A stretch of 64,000 nucleotides of DNA from Pithys albifrons albifrons. Its lineage: Eukaryota > Chordata > Aves > Passeriformes > Thamnophilidae. The position numbers and the translations under genes were made by a program. The notes beneath the pieces are model-generated. The model was given only the letters and a program-made list of their open reading frames with translations. It had not been told where the DNA came from and searched no databases. This document shows, piece after piece, positions 36,735 to 47,838 of this stretch (position 1 is the first letter of the stretch; each line of letters starts with the position of its first letter). The DNA is taken from the NCBI RefSeq assembly GCF_047495875.1, contig NC_092472.1, positions 3,232,349 through 3,296,348 on the forward strand, written 5' to 3'.

Positions 36735-39196
36735 CCGCCGGATGGCCGCGCTCCAGGGGCCCGGCTTTGGGCCGCAGTGAGGGGCTGCTCCGTCTCTGGG
36801 GTGTCTTCTGGATTGATATCAGCGAGCGTAGAAGTAGTTGCTTAATGCTTAGCAGGAATCCGAGTGATTAGAGAGAGTAGTAGTCCCATACCCATACCAA
36901 AAGGATTTTGTAGCTGCAATAGATTTTTGAAATTATATAATTCTCTGGTAAGGGCTTTTACTTCTTGTGGTCTTATGTGGCAGAAAAACCAACTAGGAAG
37001 TATGTGCGCTAACGTAATAAAGTTATTCTCTTCTTCATAGTCAGTGCACAGAAGCTAAAATATGAACTGAAAACTGCTCAAATTTCTTATAATTTATGTG
37101 TGCCATTAGTACCCGAGACATGCTTGTGAGAAATGGGAATCAGAGGGTGAACCTTTGTGCAGAGTTGCTTTTGGAATAATTAAAGCTTTGAGATATAATG
37201 TAGGCAAAGTGCACTCACTTCAAGAGGTGACTAGGTCTTCCTTAACTGGACTAGGTAATTTTACTAAGCCCCAGATACTGCTTGTTTTCAGAACAACAAT
37301 GCTCCCTGGCACTTAATAAACCAAAGGAGGAAAACCAAATGCCTCTCACTGCCCCACATGGGGCTGATTATTCACTACTGTGACAAACCCAGGTCCACAC
37401 AATGTAGGAAATCACATGGAGGAACATGTAGTGCTGTAGTCCTCAAAAAGATAAGAGCAGTCCCCAGGCTGGTGGGATTGGCCAGCAGTACTGTACAATC
37501 TGTATTATGTTCCAGAGTTTGCCACTGAGGCATCAGAAGTGACTGTTGCTATGCAATAATGCTCCTTGATCTTATTTATGCTTGTTATCCACTTGGAGTC
37601 AGCAATACATAGGGCTGTGTGCCAGTGTTCTCCACGAGGTCTTTCTTGCAAATCAGAAACTCAAATCTCTCACTCATTTCTGATTATCAATAAAGGAAAC
37701 CAAAACTGTGACCAACCCCACTGAGAGAAATACTGGACTCCACGAATGTACAGGTGCTTTGTCACATTTCTGCTATTAAAAAAAAAAAAGCTTCACAAAG
37801 CACCTGGAAGTCACTGAAGAATGAACTCACAAATTAAGCCCACAAGTTCCTTTGGATTATATAGCAGGGGGTTTTGTTTTCGAAAATACACCAGTCCTTG
37901 TGAAATTTTCCACTTTGTGTCCTGTTCATCATGAATTTGAAGCAGTAATTGTAAATGTCTAATCAAAGGGCTTTATCTGAATAGAAGGACTTGGAAGAGA
38001 TTCAGGTTTAGCTTCTATGTAGTTTTCATCACATGGAATATTCTGTCTTCATGTGGTTCTCAAGGAAAGTCAGTATTTACTTCAAAAAACCACACACAGT
38101 TACAAATGGGATAGAACAATCTACAAGTGGAAAACATAAGCCATGGTTCAGGAAAGAAAGCCTGAAGGAAGATCAAGGGTGGGAAAATAAAATATTGACT
38201 AGGATGAAACTCTCTGTCAAAAAGTAACAGAAAGGTCTAGATGAAGAAAGGTTTTGCACAGGAATGATAAACTATTCTACAACTATGTCATCATTCTGAT
38301 CCCTCTAAAACCCTATTCATCTTTCAGGTTTCTTTCTGAACTTGTCATCTTTTACAAAAATATCTCATGAGAAGATAATGCATCATGATCATATGGAGGA
38401 ATGAAATACCTTTGTTTGCTCACCACCATTCTGAGAAGAAATCCAACTACATGAAAGCACAGGAATGATAAAAGGACAAACTAAAAGATGAGTGGTCATT
38501 CAGCAGAGATGGGGTCTTTGAAATATACACTTAGGGGAATCTCTTCCCCTCTTTTACCACACATTCTGTTCCACAGGTATGTGACTTATTCTGAAGTCAT
38601 GTGTACATCTGTTGACTCATAACAAAACTGGAACTCAGAGGTATGCCACTCACATCGCCTGCCTTTCACACCAGCTGTGACATGACTAAGGAGGCACTGA
38701 AAAGAAAGGCCTTGGTAAATATAACTGTACATACAGAGAGAGAAAAGATAAAAAGTAAGACGAGAAATGCAAGGAAGCATTAAGAGTGTTCTCAGAGAAA
38801 CTCACCAGAAGGACATCTCAGTCTTCACTTTGAACAGAAATTCACCTCTGAGAGCACTTGGCTGTCATTGAATTCTCAAGCTGCAAGTGTTACCCTGAGA
38901 TCTCACTCTGGATCACAGTTAACAGTTACATTTTATTAAATAGTCAGCAGCTCTCAACAATTTTTCTATCATGTGGCCTGCTAATCTCCCACAAATACGA
39001 AGCTCTTCCTTTAAAGGCTTTCTCATGGGCCTCTCTCTCAAGATAAGTCTCCTGAAAAAGTATAACATGTTCTCTTTTATATTATGTTTCTTCTTCCTCA
39101 CACATAATATTTTGGCTTAGGTAGAAAAGTATTTGGTAGTAAAGTAACTCTTTTCTGCAAGAAAACACTTAAAACGTCTAATGCAAAAGCAACATC

Positions 39197-39220
39197 AAAA
39201 AAAAAGGGGGGGGCGGGGGG
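39197..39220 (+). repeat. A-run followed by G-run
   Basis: About nine A are followed by GGGGGGGG, C and GGGGGG. It is low complexity and could form a G-quadruplex; no function is shown. Confidence 0.7.
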
Positions 39221-40135
39221 AAAGAAGTACAGCATTTCAGGAAAATAAGACCTGGAAGAAAGTGTAATTAAAACTGTGAAGAAACTCTCCATTGCAACAC
39301 CCCAGGGAGATATAATGTGGATAAAGAAGTTTCATATAGGAACTACAAACTTGCTGAAGCTAGACCAAGAATTTCTCTAGGAAATCCTCCAAAGAGCAAG
39401 CCGACATGGTAAGCATCAATGCCGTGAACTTGGAACACTGAATATCCAATGTACACATAAATAAGAGATGGCTTTTCCCAGATTAATTTAAAAAGAAAAA
39501 AAGAAAAAAGAAAGCTGTGAGTATAAGAACTCTCATTCAGACCTTTCCTGTTTTATGCTATTTGACTTTGAACCAAATCCTTTATCTCATAAAGCAGATG
39601 TGAGTCATCATATTTGTTTTTTCAACTCTCTCTGCCAGACAGTGTGGCTGCATGGTGACCATCTCCTATCATGATGAGACACCTCTCCAGTTTGCTCCTT
39701 GAGGCAGGGAGACCTTTCACCAGCAACAGAACTTTGGATGAGTTCAGTCTGAGTCCTCCCTGAAGTGCTGCTGGACTGCATACCAGGTGACTCTCCCCTT
39801 GAACAGTGACACCTCTTAAGGCTTGACATCCCTTACCTGAGACAAGAGATCCTTCATTACCAGAGATGGACAGATCCCTCAACCTGGAACAGATCCTCAG
39901 TAGGTGACAGATAAATTAATACTAATGAAATCCATGTAGCTAATTCCACTACGGGTAGACCACAGTCCACATCCGAGACTAAGATTGGACCTGGATTCAT
40001 CTAAGCTCCAACAGGAGTTTAGAAAGTCAGAACGTTAATTCAGAAACAGTCTTTTATGTGTTTCCTCCATGTAGTAATACAGTGAACTTTGAAATGAAAG
40101 TTTGTTAAAGACACACTTCCACAACATCCTATTAA

Positions 40136-40470
40136 GGGAGGTGTGTGTGTGTGTGTGTGTGGCTCAGCTTCGCGAACGAAGATTTGGGCAGGGCTGTCCC
40201 CCCGTGGCTGTGCCCTTCCAGCCTGCACAGTGGATTTTTTAGGTGAGGCTCAGCGTGCGCAGAACTGGCCCCACCGTTTAAGTCCTGAGGTTCATCTGCC
40301 ACGGCCGAGCGAGCTTGGACAGGGACAGTGAAGTCCTCAGGACTAGAACCTACAGCACTCGGCATTTCCCAGGAGAGGTCTCCCATCCAAGTACTAATCC
40401 GGGGCTGACCCTGCTGAGCTTCCGAGATCTGACGGGATCGGATGTCAGGGAGGCATTTAACTGCCTATTA
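40136..40470 (-). mobile_element. 5S-rRNA-derived SINE-like retroposon, copy 2
   Basis: Minus strand: 5S-like head (about 40347-40448) with ATCTCGGAAGCTCAGCAGGG and GTACTTGGATGGGAGACC, then the same ~180 bp body as copy 1, then a perfect 5-bp-stem hairpin (CTTCG-TTCG-CGAAG in sense) and an AC/GT dinucleotide tail (40141-40161). Flanking repeats are ambiguous: AACATCCTATTAA at 40123-40135 and 40471-40483, or AGGGAGG at 40135-40141 and 40447-40453. Comparison with I2 favours the shorter pair, because GAGGCATTT to the right of the head is also present in the empty I2 site. Confidence 0.8.
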
Positions 40471-43276
40471 AACATCCTATTAAACCACCTTTGATAACAG
40501 CTGTGACAGTGATTCTTTAGGCAATCTAAAACATTCATTAATGACACCTAACCATGTGTCAACCTTCTAAATGCAGAGTTGTTGGACAAAGGCTCTGTTA
40601 TCAGAGCTCTACTATTCCCTTTAAAAAGAGGGAAGCCAGGATCACACAAAAATATGGCACAACCTTTGACACGTGATGAAATCAAACCATTATTCAGCCA
40701 AACCCTCTTTCATTCACGTAATTCTCTTATATGAATTCAGCCTCTCACCCTCTTTGCTCTACATTCACAGCCATTAGTCACACCATGGACAAATCCAACC
40801 ACTGGTCATGCGTCAACCACAAGTCAAAAAGCAAGCGACACTCAAGTGAAATTCAGCAATATTTTAGGGAAACAGGAATACATAAAAGCCTTTGTCGTGG
40901 CAGCTAAACGCCTTCAAGATATGAGTATACAAACTGTTAATTTCAACAAGTCTCCTTCTAAGGACCATCATCGAAACTGAGTCCAGTTTTACAACATGAG
41001 AAGAAACAAGGAAGGAATGACAAAGCCACAGAAGTGAAGGAATCACACCTTAACTATGTCAAATGTAGCGGGGGGGAGTGTCTAGCGTCGAGAGGCACAG
41101 TATTCCAAGTAATTTCTTGGAAAACAAGAAATAGAAAAAACTGCCTTTCAAGACAGACAACATTCAAACACTCTGCTTAGGGAGAACCAAGATCATACCA
41201 CAGCATGCATCACAACATAAAATGTTTTAATTGGCATAAGCTATACATGGCTTAGTTAAAGTGTCAGTCCTTGGAATCAACTCAAAGACACCATCATTAT
41301 TCCTCATGGGCATTTTGGAAAGTATGTGACTGCAAAAGTTTATGTCTACCTCCACGAACCAACATTCTCTATCAGATATGAGAGAGGATTAAATGAGTAA
41401 GTTTTTTGCAAATACTTCAAATAAGAAGTAAATTCCTGACAAAAATGCCTTCCCATCCCCTACATTCCCACCAGTCTACAGTGTCATATTAAACCCACTT
41501 TTGATAACATCTCTGAAGGTGATTCTTCAAACAATGTAAATCACTCATTCACAACACCTACTCATGGGTCATCTCTCTAAATGCAGAGCTATTGGGCAAA
41601 TGTTCTATTATCAGAGGATGAGAGGTGCTTTTCAGGACAGGGAAACCAGAATCACAGAAAAGATGGCACAGGCCTTGGTACCAGGCATACCAATAAAACA
41701 ATTGCTCAGACCCAAACACATTGATCCACCAGTTTTCCTAGTATGAAGGCAGCCTCACATCCTCACTGCTCTGTATCCACAGCCTTTACTCACATATTAC
41801 ATGACATAATTTCAGCAGTTACTTCATATGAGGAAGGGCCATTAACAACTTCTGAAAGTCAGTCAAGGCTGGGAAAAGCTTAGAATGACCACAATGGAAC
41901 TCTCCATCACAGTCATACAAGGAGATATACCTGAAAAAATGACATAAAATTTCTGAAGCATGTTTGCACTTCCATGGGTATTGTTTGCAGAAAAAATCAT
42001 CAGAGGTTTCACCTCTCTTTTCTGGATGCCAGAAAAAGGCACTTGGGATAAGTGGCAAAAGTCTTGGACTTGCTACGACATGATAGCACACCTAGCCAGG
42101 TGGACCATAGAACCCCATCTTCCCCTGCTTTAGGCCAGTCTCTAGCTGACCTTGCACTGAATTTACGCCATGATTATGTGGCAAGTAAGGGCATTGATTC
42201 TAGTGGCCTTTTCAGACACACACAGCCCACCTTTACCTCATCATAGCAAGCAAGGCAGAACTTCCCTACCAGCTACTGGGAACAGCATGTAATAGGAAAG
42301 CAAACTGAAGAATCCACAACTTGGCCACAACTCTTTCACCCTGTCTAAATACTTGCACAACAAAAAAGCTGCCTTTGCAAACATGCATCACTGAAAGAAA
42401 AATTGCAGGCACAATTTCTCCTTATATAAGAACAAAGGGCAAAATATTATCATGTGAAAGAGTTTTCTTTGCTCATAACTACTCCAAGAAATGTAATATG
42501 TTCTCAAGTTTGTAAGAGTTATAAAAATTCAGTTATCAAAGTATCAGCTCAAATACACTATCACCCTTCTTTTAGTCCAAGGGCAGCTCAGCAAAAAGGT
42601 TAATAAATCTGATGAGATACTATCAGATATAAAGGCCCACAGTTAGATCCTCAAAAGGAGCAAGGCAAAAAGATAACACCTGCAAAAATTAAATAAGCAA
42701 AATATACTATTTAAAGTTACAGAACAGGTATTGAGTAGGGAATTAACAATGCTTTTGGTGATCCCAAAGCTGTTATTGTGGCATTTATACTCAGTACATC
42801 TTTAAGCTGTTAGTAAAATAGATCATATAAACCTGGAAACAAATAGGACTACAGCAAGGCTCACCAAACTCACTGTCTCCAGTAAGAAAGAAACTCACAT
42901 CATGTGATAATGCAAATTGTCAGCAATTCCCTCAAAATCCACACCTTTTTCTTACCCGCACAATATGCAATCAGATTGGCCAACCCCGCTTCAAAGAAAA
43001 GAAATGAAAATCGTAAAGGCAAATGACAAGTTGTTCTCCAGAAAAAAACTGGGTCACTGAACACTGTGAAACCCGGTAAGGACGCAATGGAAACCATAGA
43101 TGAACATCCAGTAAAGATGATTATATACTCCTACTGCCTCCATCATCTGTAAGACTGGGCACTGAAACCATGTCCACGTCTTCCCCTCCCTACGTGTGAC
43201 ACAGACCACGAGGTGAAAGGGCAAGAGAGAAGCAAACGGAAACGTCACCGAAACATTCGGCTTCTAACGAACTCAC

Positions 43277-45721
43277 CGAGGGAGCGGCCGAGTCCGCCGA
43301 GAAAGAGCCAACAGGGTCCTCCTCCCCGAGGAGCGGCGCGGGCTCGTCGGGCGGGGGCGGGGCAGGGAGGGTGTCACAGCAGTTGCCACCCGAGAAGCGG
43401 AGGTGGCTCTTGCGAGAGTCGGCCGTGAGAGACACCTCGTGCGAGTAGGAGTGCAGGAAGGCGCGGACGCCATCGATGCCCACGAAGTGCGTGGCCGGCA
43501 CGCCGCGCAAGGCCCCGCTGCTGTCGGCCAGCAGCTGCGAGTGGCGCCAGCGCCTGAGACGCAGCGCCAGAAGCAGCAACAGGAAGGCGAGGAAGAGACA
43601 GGAGACGGCGGCCACGGCCAGCACGAGCCAGCGCGTCAGGCCGGCGGCCGGCTCGCCCGGCGCCGCCGCGTCGGCTGAATTGCTCAGCTCGGCCAGCAGC
43701 TCGGCCACGCTGTCGGCCAGCAGCACGGTGAGCGTGGCCGTGGCCGACAGTGCCGGCCGGCCGTGGTCCTTGACCAGCACCACCAGGCTGTGGCGCGCCG
43801 CGTCGCGGGCGAGCGAGAAGCGCGCCGTGCGCACCTCGCCGCTGTGCAGCCCCAGGCGGAAGAGCCCCGGCTCCGTGGCCTTGGCCAGCTCGTAGGACAA
43901 CCAGGCGTTCTGCCCCGCGTCCGCGTCCACCGCCACCACCTTGGCCACCAGTGCGCCGGGCTCGGACGAGCGCGGCGCCAGCTCCACGCCCGCCCAGCCC
44001 GCACCCGCCGCCGGCGGAGGAGGAGGCGGGTAGAGCACCTGCGGCGCGTTGTCGTTCTCGTCCACGATCAGCAGCCGCACCGACACGTTGCTGCTCAGCG
44101 CCGGCGAGCCGCCGTCCTCCGCCCGCACCCACAGCTCCACCTCGCGCACCTCCTCGTAGTCGAAGGAGCGCAGCGCGTATAGCGCGCCCGTCTCCGCCTG
44201 CACCGACACGTACGACGACAGCGGCAAGCCCCGCACCCGCCCCTCCGACAGCCGGTAGCGCACGCGCGCGTTCTGCCCCCAGTCCGCGTCCGTCGCCCGC
44301 ACCGTCAGCACCAGCGCGCCCGCCGCGTTGTTCTCGGCCAGCTGCGCGCTGTAGCGCTCCTGCGTGAACACCGGTGCGTTGTCGTTCACGTCCAGCACCC
44401 GCAGTGCCAGCACGGCGCTGCTGTGCAGGGACGGCGACCCTCCGTCGGCTGCCCGGATCGTCAGGTTGTACTCCGACATCTGCTCCCGGTCCAACTCTCT
44501 CGCCGTCACCACGCGGTAGTAATCCTCATAGGACTTCTCCAGCCGGAACGGGACGCCTCCGTTCAGCGAGCAGCGCACCTCACCGTTCTGTCCTGAGTCA
44601 CGGTCCTGGACGTGCAGCAGGGCTACCACCGTCCCCGATGGAGCGTCCTCCGAGATCATGCTCACCGCTGATGATACTATCAGTTCAGGTACGTTGTCGT
44701 TCACATCTGTTAAGGTGATCATGATTTTGGATGTGTGGGAAAGGTCCCCGCCGTCACGTGCCTGCACCTGTAGTTCATGGGAGGAGATTTTTTCGAAATC
44801 CAAATTGTCTTTAGTGGTTATTTTTCCTGATTCAGGATCCAGGTGAAAAAGTTCTGACTGTCTCTCTGAAATTTTATGGAAACTGTATTTCACGTTCCCG
44901 TTCAGCTCCTCGTCCGCGTCTGTGGCTGTGACAGTGACGAGCACGGAGCCCACGGGCACGTCCTCAGGCACACGTACCGTGTACTCTGACTGGCTGAACA
45001 CGGGCGCGTTGTCATTCGCGTCTAGCACGGTCACGTGGATCCGCGCCGTGCCCGTCCGTGCCGGATCCCCACCGTCACTCGCCCTCAGTACCAGCTCGTG
45101 AAAAGCTGCTTCCTCCCGGTCCAGTGCCTTTGCCAGAACGAGCTCGGGACGCTGATCCCCACCGGGGCCCTCCTGCACGGCCAGCGAGAAGTGCTCATCG
45201 CCGCTCAGTTCGTAGCTCAGTAGGGAATTCTGTCCCGAGTCCTGATCGTGAGCCTCAGCCAGGGGAAACCGCGATCCCGCGGCTGTCATTTCGCTTATTC
45301 TTTGCTCCAGCTCGATGTCCTTGAAGGTGGGGGCGTTGTCGTTAATGTCCGTAATTTCCACTGCTATTCCGTAAACCTTCATTTCCGCCTCCACTATCAG
45401 CTCACAGCGCAGCACGCATTGCAGCACACTCTCACATAGTTGCTCTCTGTCGATCCTCTCGGCCGTCACTAAATGTCCCGTCTTCTCGTGCAGAGAGAAA
45501 TACTGCGTCCTACCTTTGTCCAAGATACGGATTCCGCGGTCCCGGATCGCCGTCAGCTGCAGGCCCAGGTCCTTGGCCACGTCACCCACGAACGAACCCT
45601 TGGGCATCTCCTCGGGCATCGAGTAGCGGAGCTGTCCCCACGCCGCTTCCCACGCCGCCAGCAGGACAGCCCACAGCAGGACTCGCTGCCACCGGCCCCA
45701 GCGTCTCCCCGCCGTGCACAT
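43277..45721 (-). CDS. PCDHGA: Protocadherin gamma A-type variable exon (local name A4)
   Basis: 815 codons. Signal peptide MCTAGRRWGRWQ; the mature start reads QLRYSMPEEMPKG, with Met where the siblings have Val, and QLTAIRDRGIRI where the others have QLPxL. Six EC domains, TM and the YSHEVSLTADSRKSHLRFSGGN tail. The EC5-EC6 spacer is Pro-rich (YPPPPPPAAGAGW). EC1 has GIAVEITDINDNAP (Ala for Glu). The donor is TCG|GTGAGT, phase 0, after DSAAPS. Start 45721 is the conserved signal-peptide ATG, 218 bp after the CSE. EC2-EC4 are close to A1. Same neuronal adhesion role by family. Confidence 0.95.
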
Positions 45722-45895
45722 CTCGGCTGCGGTAGCGCAGATTTCACTCCTGCTCCAATTCTGGTTGTCTCGCCGGCGCGCCGCTCCCTGCCGCTGCCGC
45801 CGGTTCCTCTCCCTCACTCCCGTAGCTCCGCGCCGCGGGGACGATCGCAGACCCCTTTGCTGCCGACACAGACTCTGATCGAGCCGGTCCGCAGC

Positions 45896-45976
45896 GGGCG
45901 GGGCTGCAGCGCTCAGACCTTCCTCTCGCTTCTCTCGGTCAACAGCGGCGCCCGCAGCCTCCTCCCGGCACTGCAG
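45896..45976 (-). promoter_or_regulatory. Promoter block of A4: CSE and GC box
   Basis: CSE at 45939-45954, 218 bp before the ATG; GC box at 45896-45904; CTGCAG at 45971-45976. The spacing to the ATG is about 45 bp shorter than in A2, A3 and A5, like A1. Confidence 0.8.
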
Positions 45977-47838
45977 GCACCGAGCGCTGCCGAGCGATGC
46001 CCGCCCTGTCTTGCCCACGGGCAGTTCGCGGGGATGGGACAGTCTCCACGGAGATGTGGGGTCCCATGTGGACTGGGAACCTCCTGCCTCGGCTCTTCTC
46101 TGACCCATCACTGTCACCGGTACAGGAAAAGAGTAGAGACTCTGAGATACAACACTGGATGGTCAAGCACACACATGCCAACTGTGACCCGGAGCTTTCG
46201 CGCTCTTTAAGTGGCAGAAGCTTCGCTTTACATTTTTCAGTTCATATGGAACATGGTCTAAGTTAAAAGAACTACTCCACCACCAGTGAGGCAGAACAGA
46301 CATGTAAAGACGCGTAAAATTGTGGTCTATGCACTGAAACTTACAGTCCTAACTACCCAACCTCTTCCATCTCCAGAGGAGGTGGATTGCTCAGGAACCT
46401 GCCAAGCGCTCTGCTTTATCTCCCTAGAAGACCCTCCTGTTAACTACGTCCCGGATGTGGCTCCTCTACTGCTCGAAAGTCATTCTTTGTAACACCCCGG
46501 GTTTAAGCCACCTGGCCACTCCGCACTGACTGCAAACTGACCACGAGGCGAGAAACATCAGCAGTGAACCTGGGGAGAATCATCTGCCTTTGCCTCTGTC
46601 TCTTTTTTTTGGCCATACTTTCGTTTGCTCCAAATTTTTCTAGTGTACTTATTTTCCCCATATTCTCTACAGTATTTTTTAACTGGAGGAGAGTAATGCA
46701 GGGTATAGTGAAGGTCCTTAGCTAATGGCTACAACATTAAAGCTATTGGGACACCTACAGATGCAGAAGTACCAAATAAGGCAAGTTTCGAGAATCTAAT
46801 GAGTGATTACCAAGTGTAAGAAAAAAATAAATTTAGGGCATACGTAGTTTATACACTTAAACAATTATTTCTGAGTATTTATATATATATTTTTATATAA
46901 TTGTGAAGCGTAATAAAAGTACAGGTGCACATAGATAAAATAAGAATTGTAACAAGTGTCTGAGGTCCGATTCCCCCGTTTACTGTTCTAAAATCAAAGA
47001 GGACCAAGTATCTCTCTTGGGGAAAAAGGGACTGCATAGAAGACAAGTCATGAAACAGAAAAAACCCCGTTGATTTTTGTTTGTTTGTTTCTCTTTTCTT
47101 TTTTTATCCTTTTATTCTTCTGTGTCCTTTTCAGGTCCCATTTTACATTTTATCTTGTATATGAAAGACACATAAGGAACACCAAGAAAAAAAAAGGAAA
47201 TTTTACCCAGGATTGACTACGTGATATGTCCTGCCTTGGCTACTAATTCTGAAGAAACATTAACCCAAAATGCGGCGCAAATTCCCATCAGAAAAAAACA
47301 ACTCGTAACTTCATCTTTCATGATGAAAGGATTCCTGTTCACCTTTGCAGTTACACAAAGAACTCGTAAAAATGAAATTTATCTGTCCCATTAATGCTGT
47401 CCTTTGTGCAACAGCCCTTTCCAAAAAGATGGATGGACAACGGCAAAGAGAGGAAGATTTACAAGGAAGGAAAAACCTGCAATGTCTTCATTCACATATA
47501 TCGTTTTGAGTAAAAAAGTGATGAGGAATGAAAAATCACCAATGTCAAATGTCAACAACTTTTTTCGTCATATTCGATCACCAATTTACCATAAACACAG
47601 CTATTAGCTCAAACGAGAATTGCACCAAAAATTTCTGAGTGAAATCTGAAACTGCTAAAACCGAAAAAACCCCAATAATTGCCGTCCCTAACTGCCTGCA
47701 TTTAGAGGAAGGAGCGAGCCATTCGTTCATACATGCGTATCCTGACTAGCACCCACAGCGTCGGGGAAACCCAAAGGAAGGAGGATAACGTTTCGGAATA
47801 GATCAAGGAAGACTGAGGAAACATTCGAATTTACAGAC
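45977..47838. other. Intergenic gap A4 to B4
   Basis: No gene seen. It holds the upstream element at 46250-46327, TTTG-rich low-complexity sequence around 47075-47110 that corresponds to the T-rich tract at 61885-61990, and at about 47561-47592 a short element shared with the B1 and B5 donor-proximal gaps. Confidence 0.6.
46250..46327. other. Conserved noncoding element upstream of A4
   Basis: ACATGGTCTAAGTTAAAAG, ACTCCACCACCAGTGA and GACATGTAAAGACGCG align by eye with 60760-60832. It lies 311 bp upstream of the A4 CSE and is the most diverged of the four copies. Confidence 0.4.

Larger units (their letters stand above)
36735..43276. other. Long intergenic gap I3 (B3 to A4)
   Basis: No gene seen. 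It holds two copies of the ~1 kb module (from about 37812 and 38870), an A-run/G-run tract (39197-39220), the block shared with I2 (39650-40025), a 5S-derived retroposon with a GT microsatellite (40136-40470), two copies about 1 kb apart of the block ending CATTCACAGCC (about 40615-40800) or TATCCACAGCC (about 41635-41800), and A-proximal sequence at 42600-42790 shared with 360-560. Confidence 0.65.

Noticed and set aside
40141..40161. GT microsatellite as a separate regulatory repeat
   Set aside because: It forms the simple tail of the 5S-derived retroposon.
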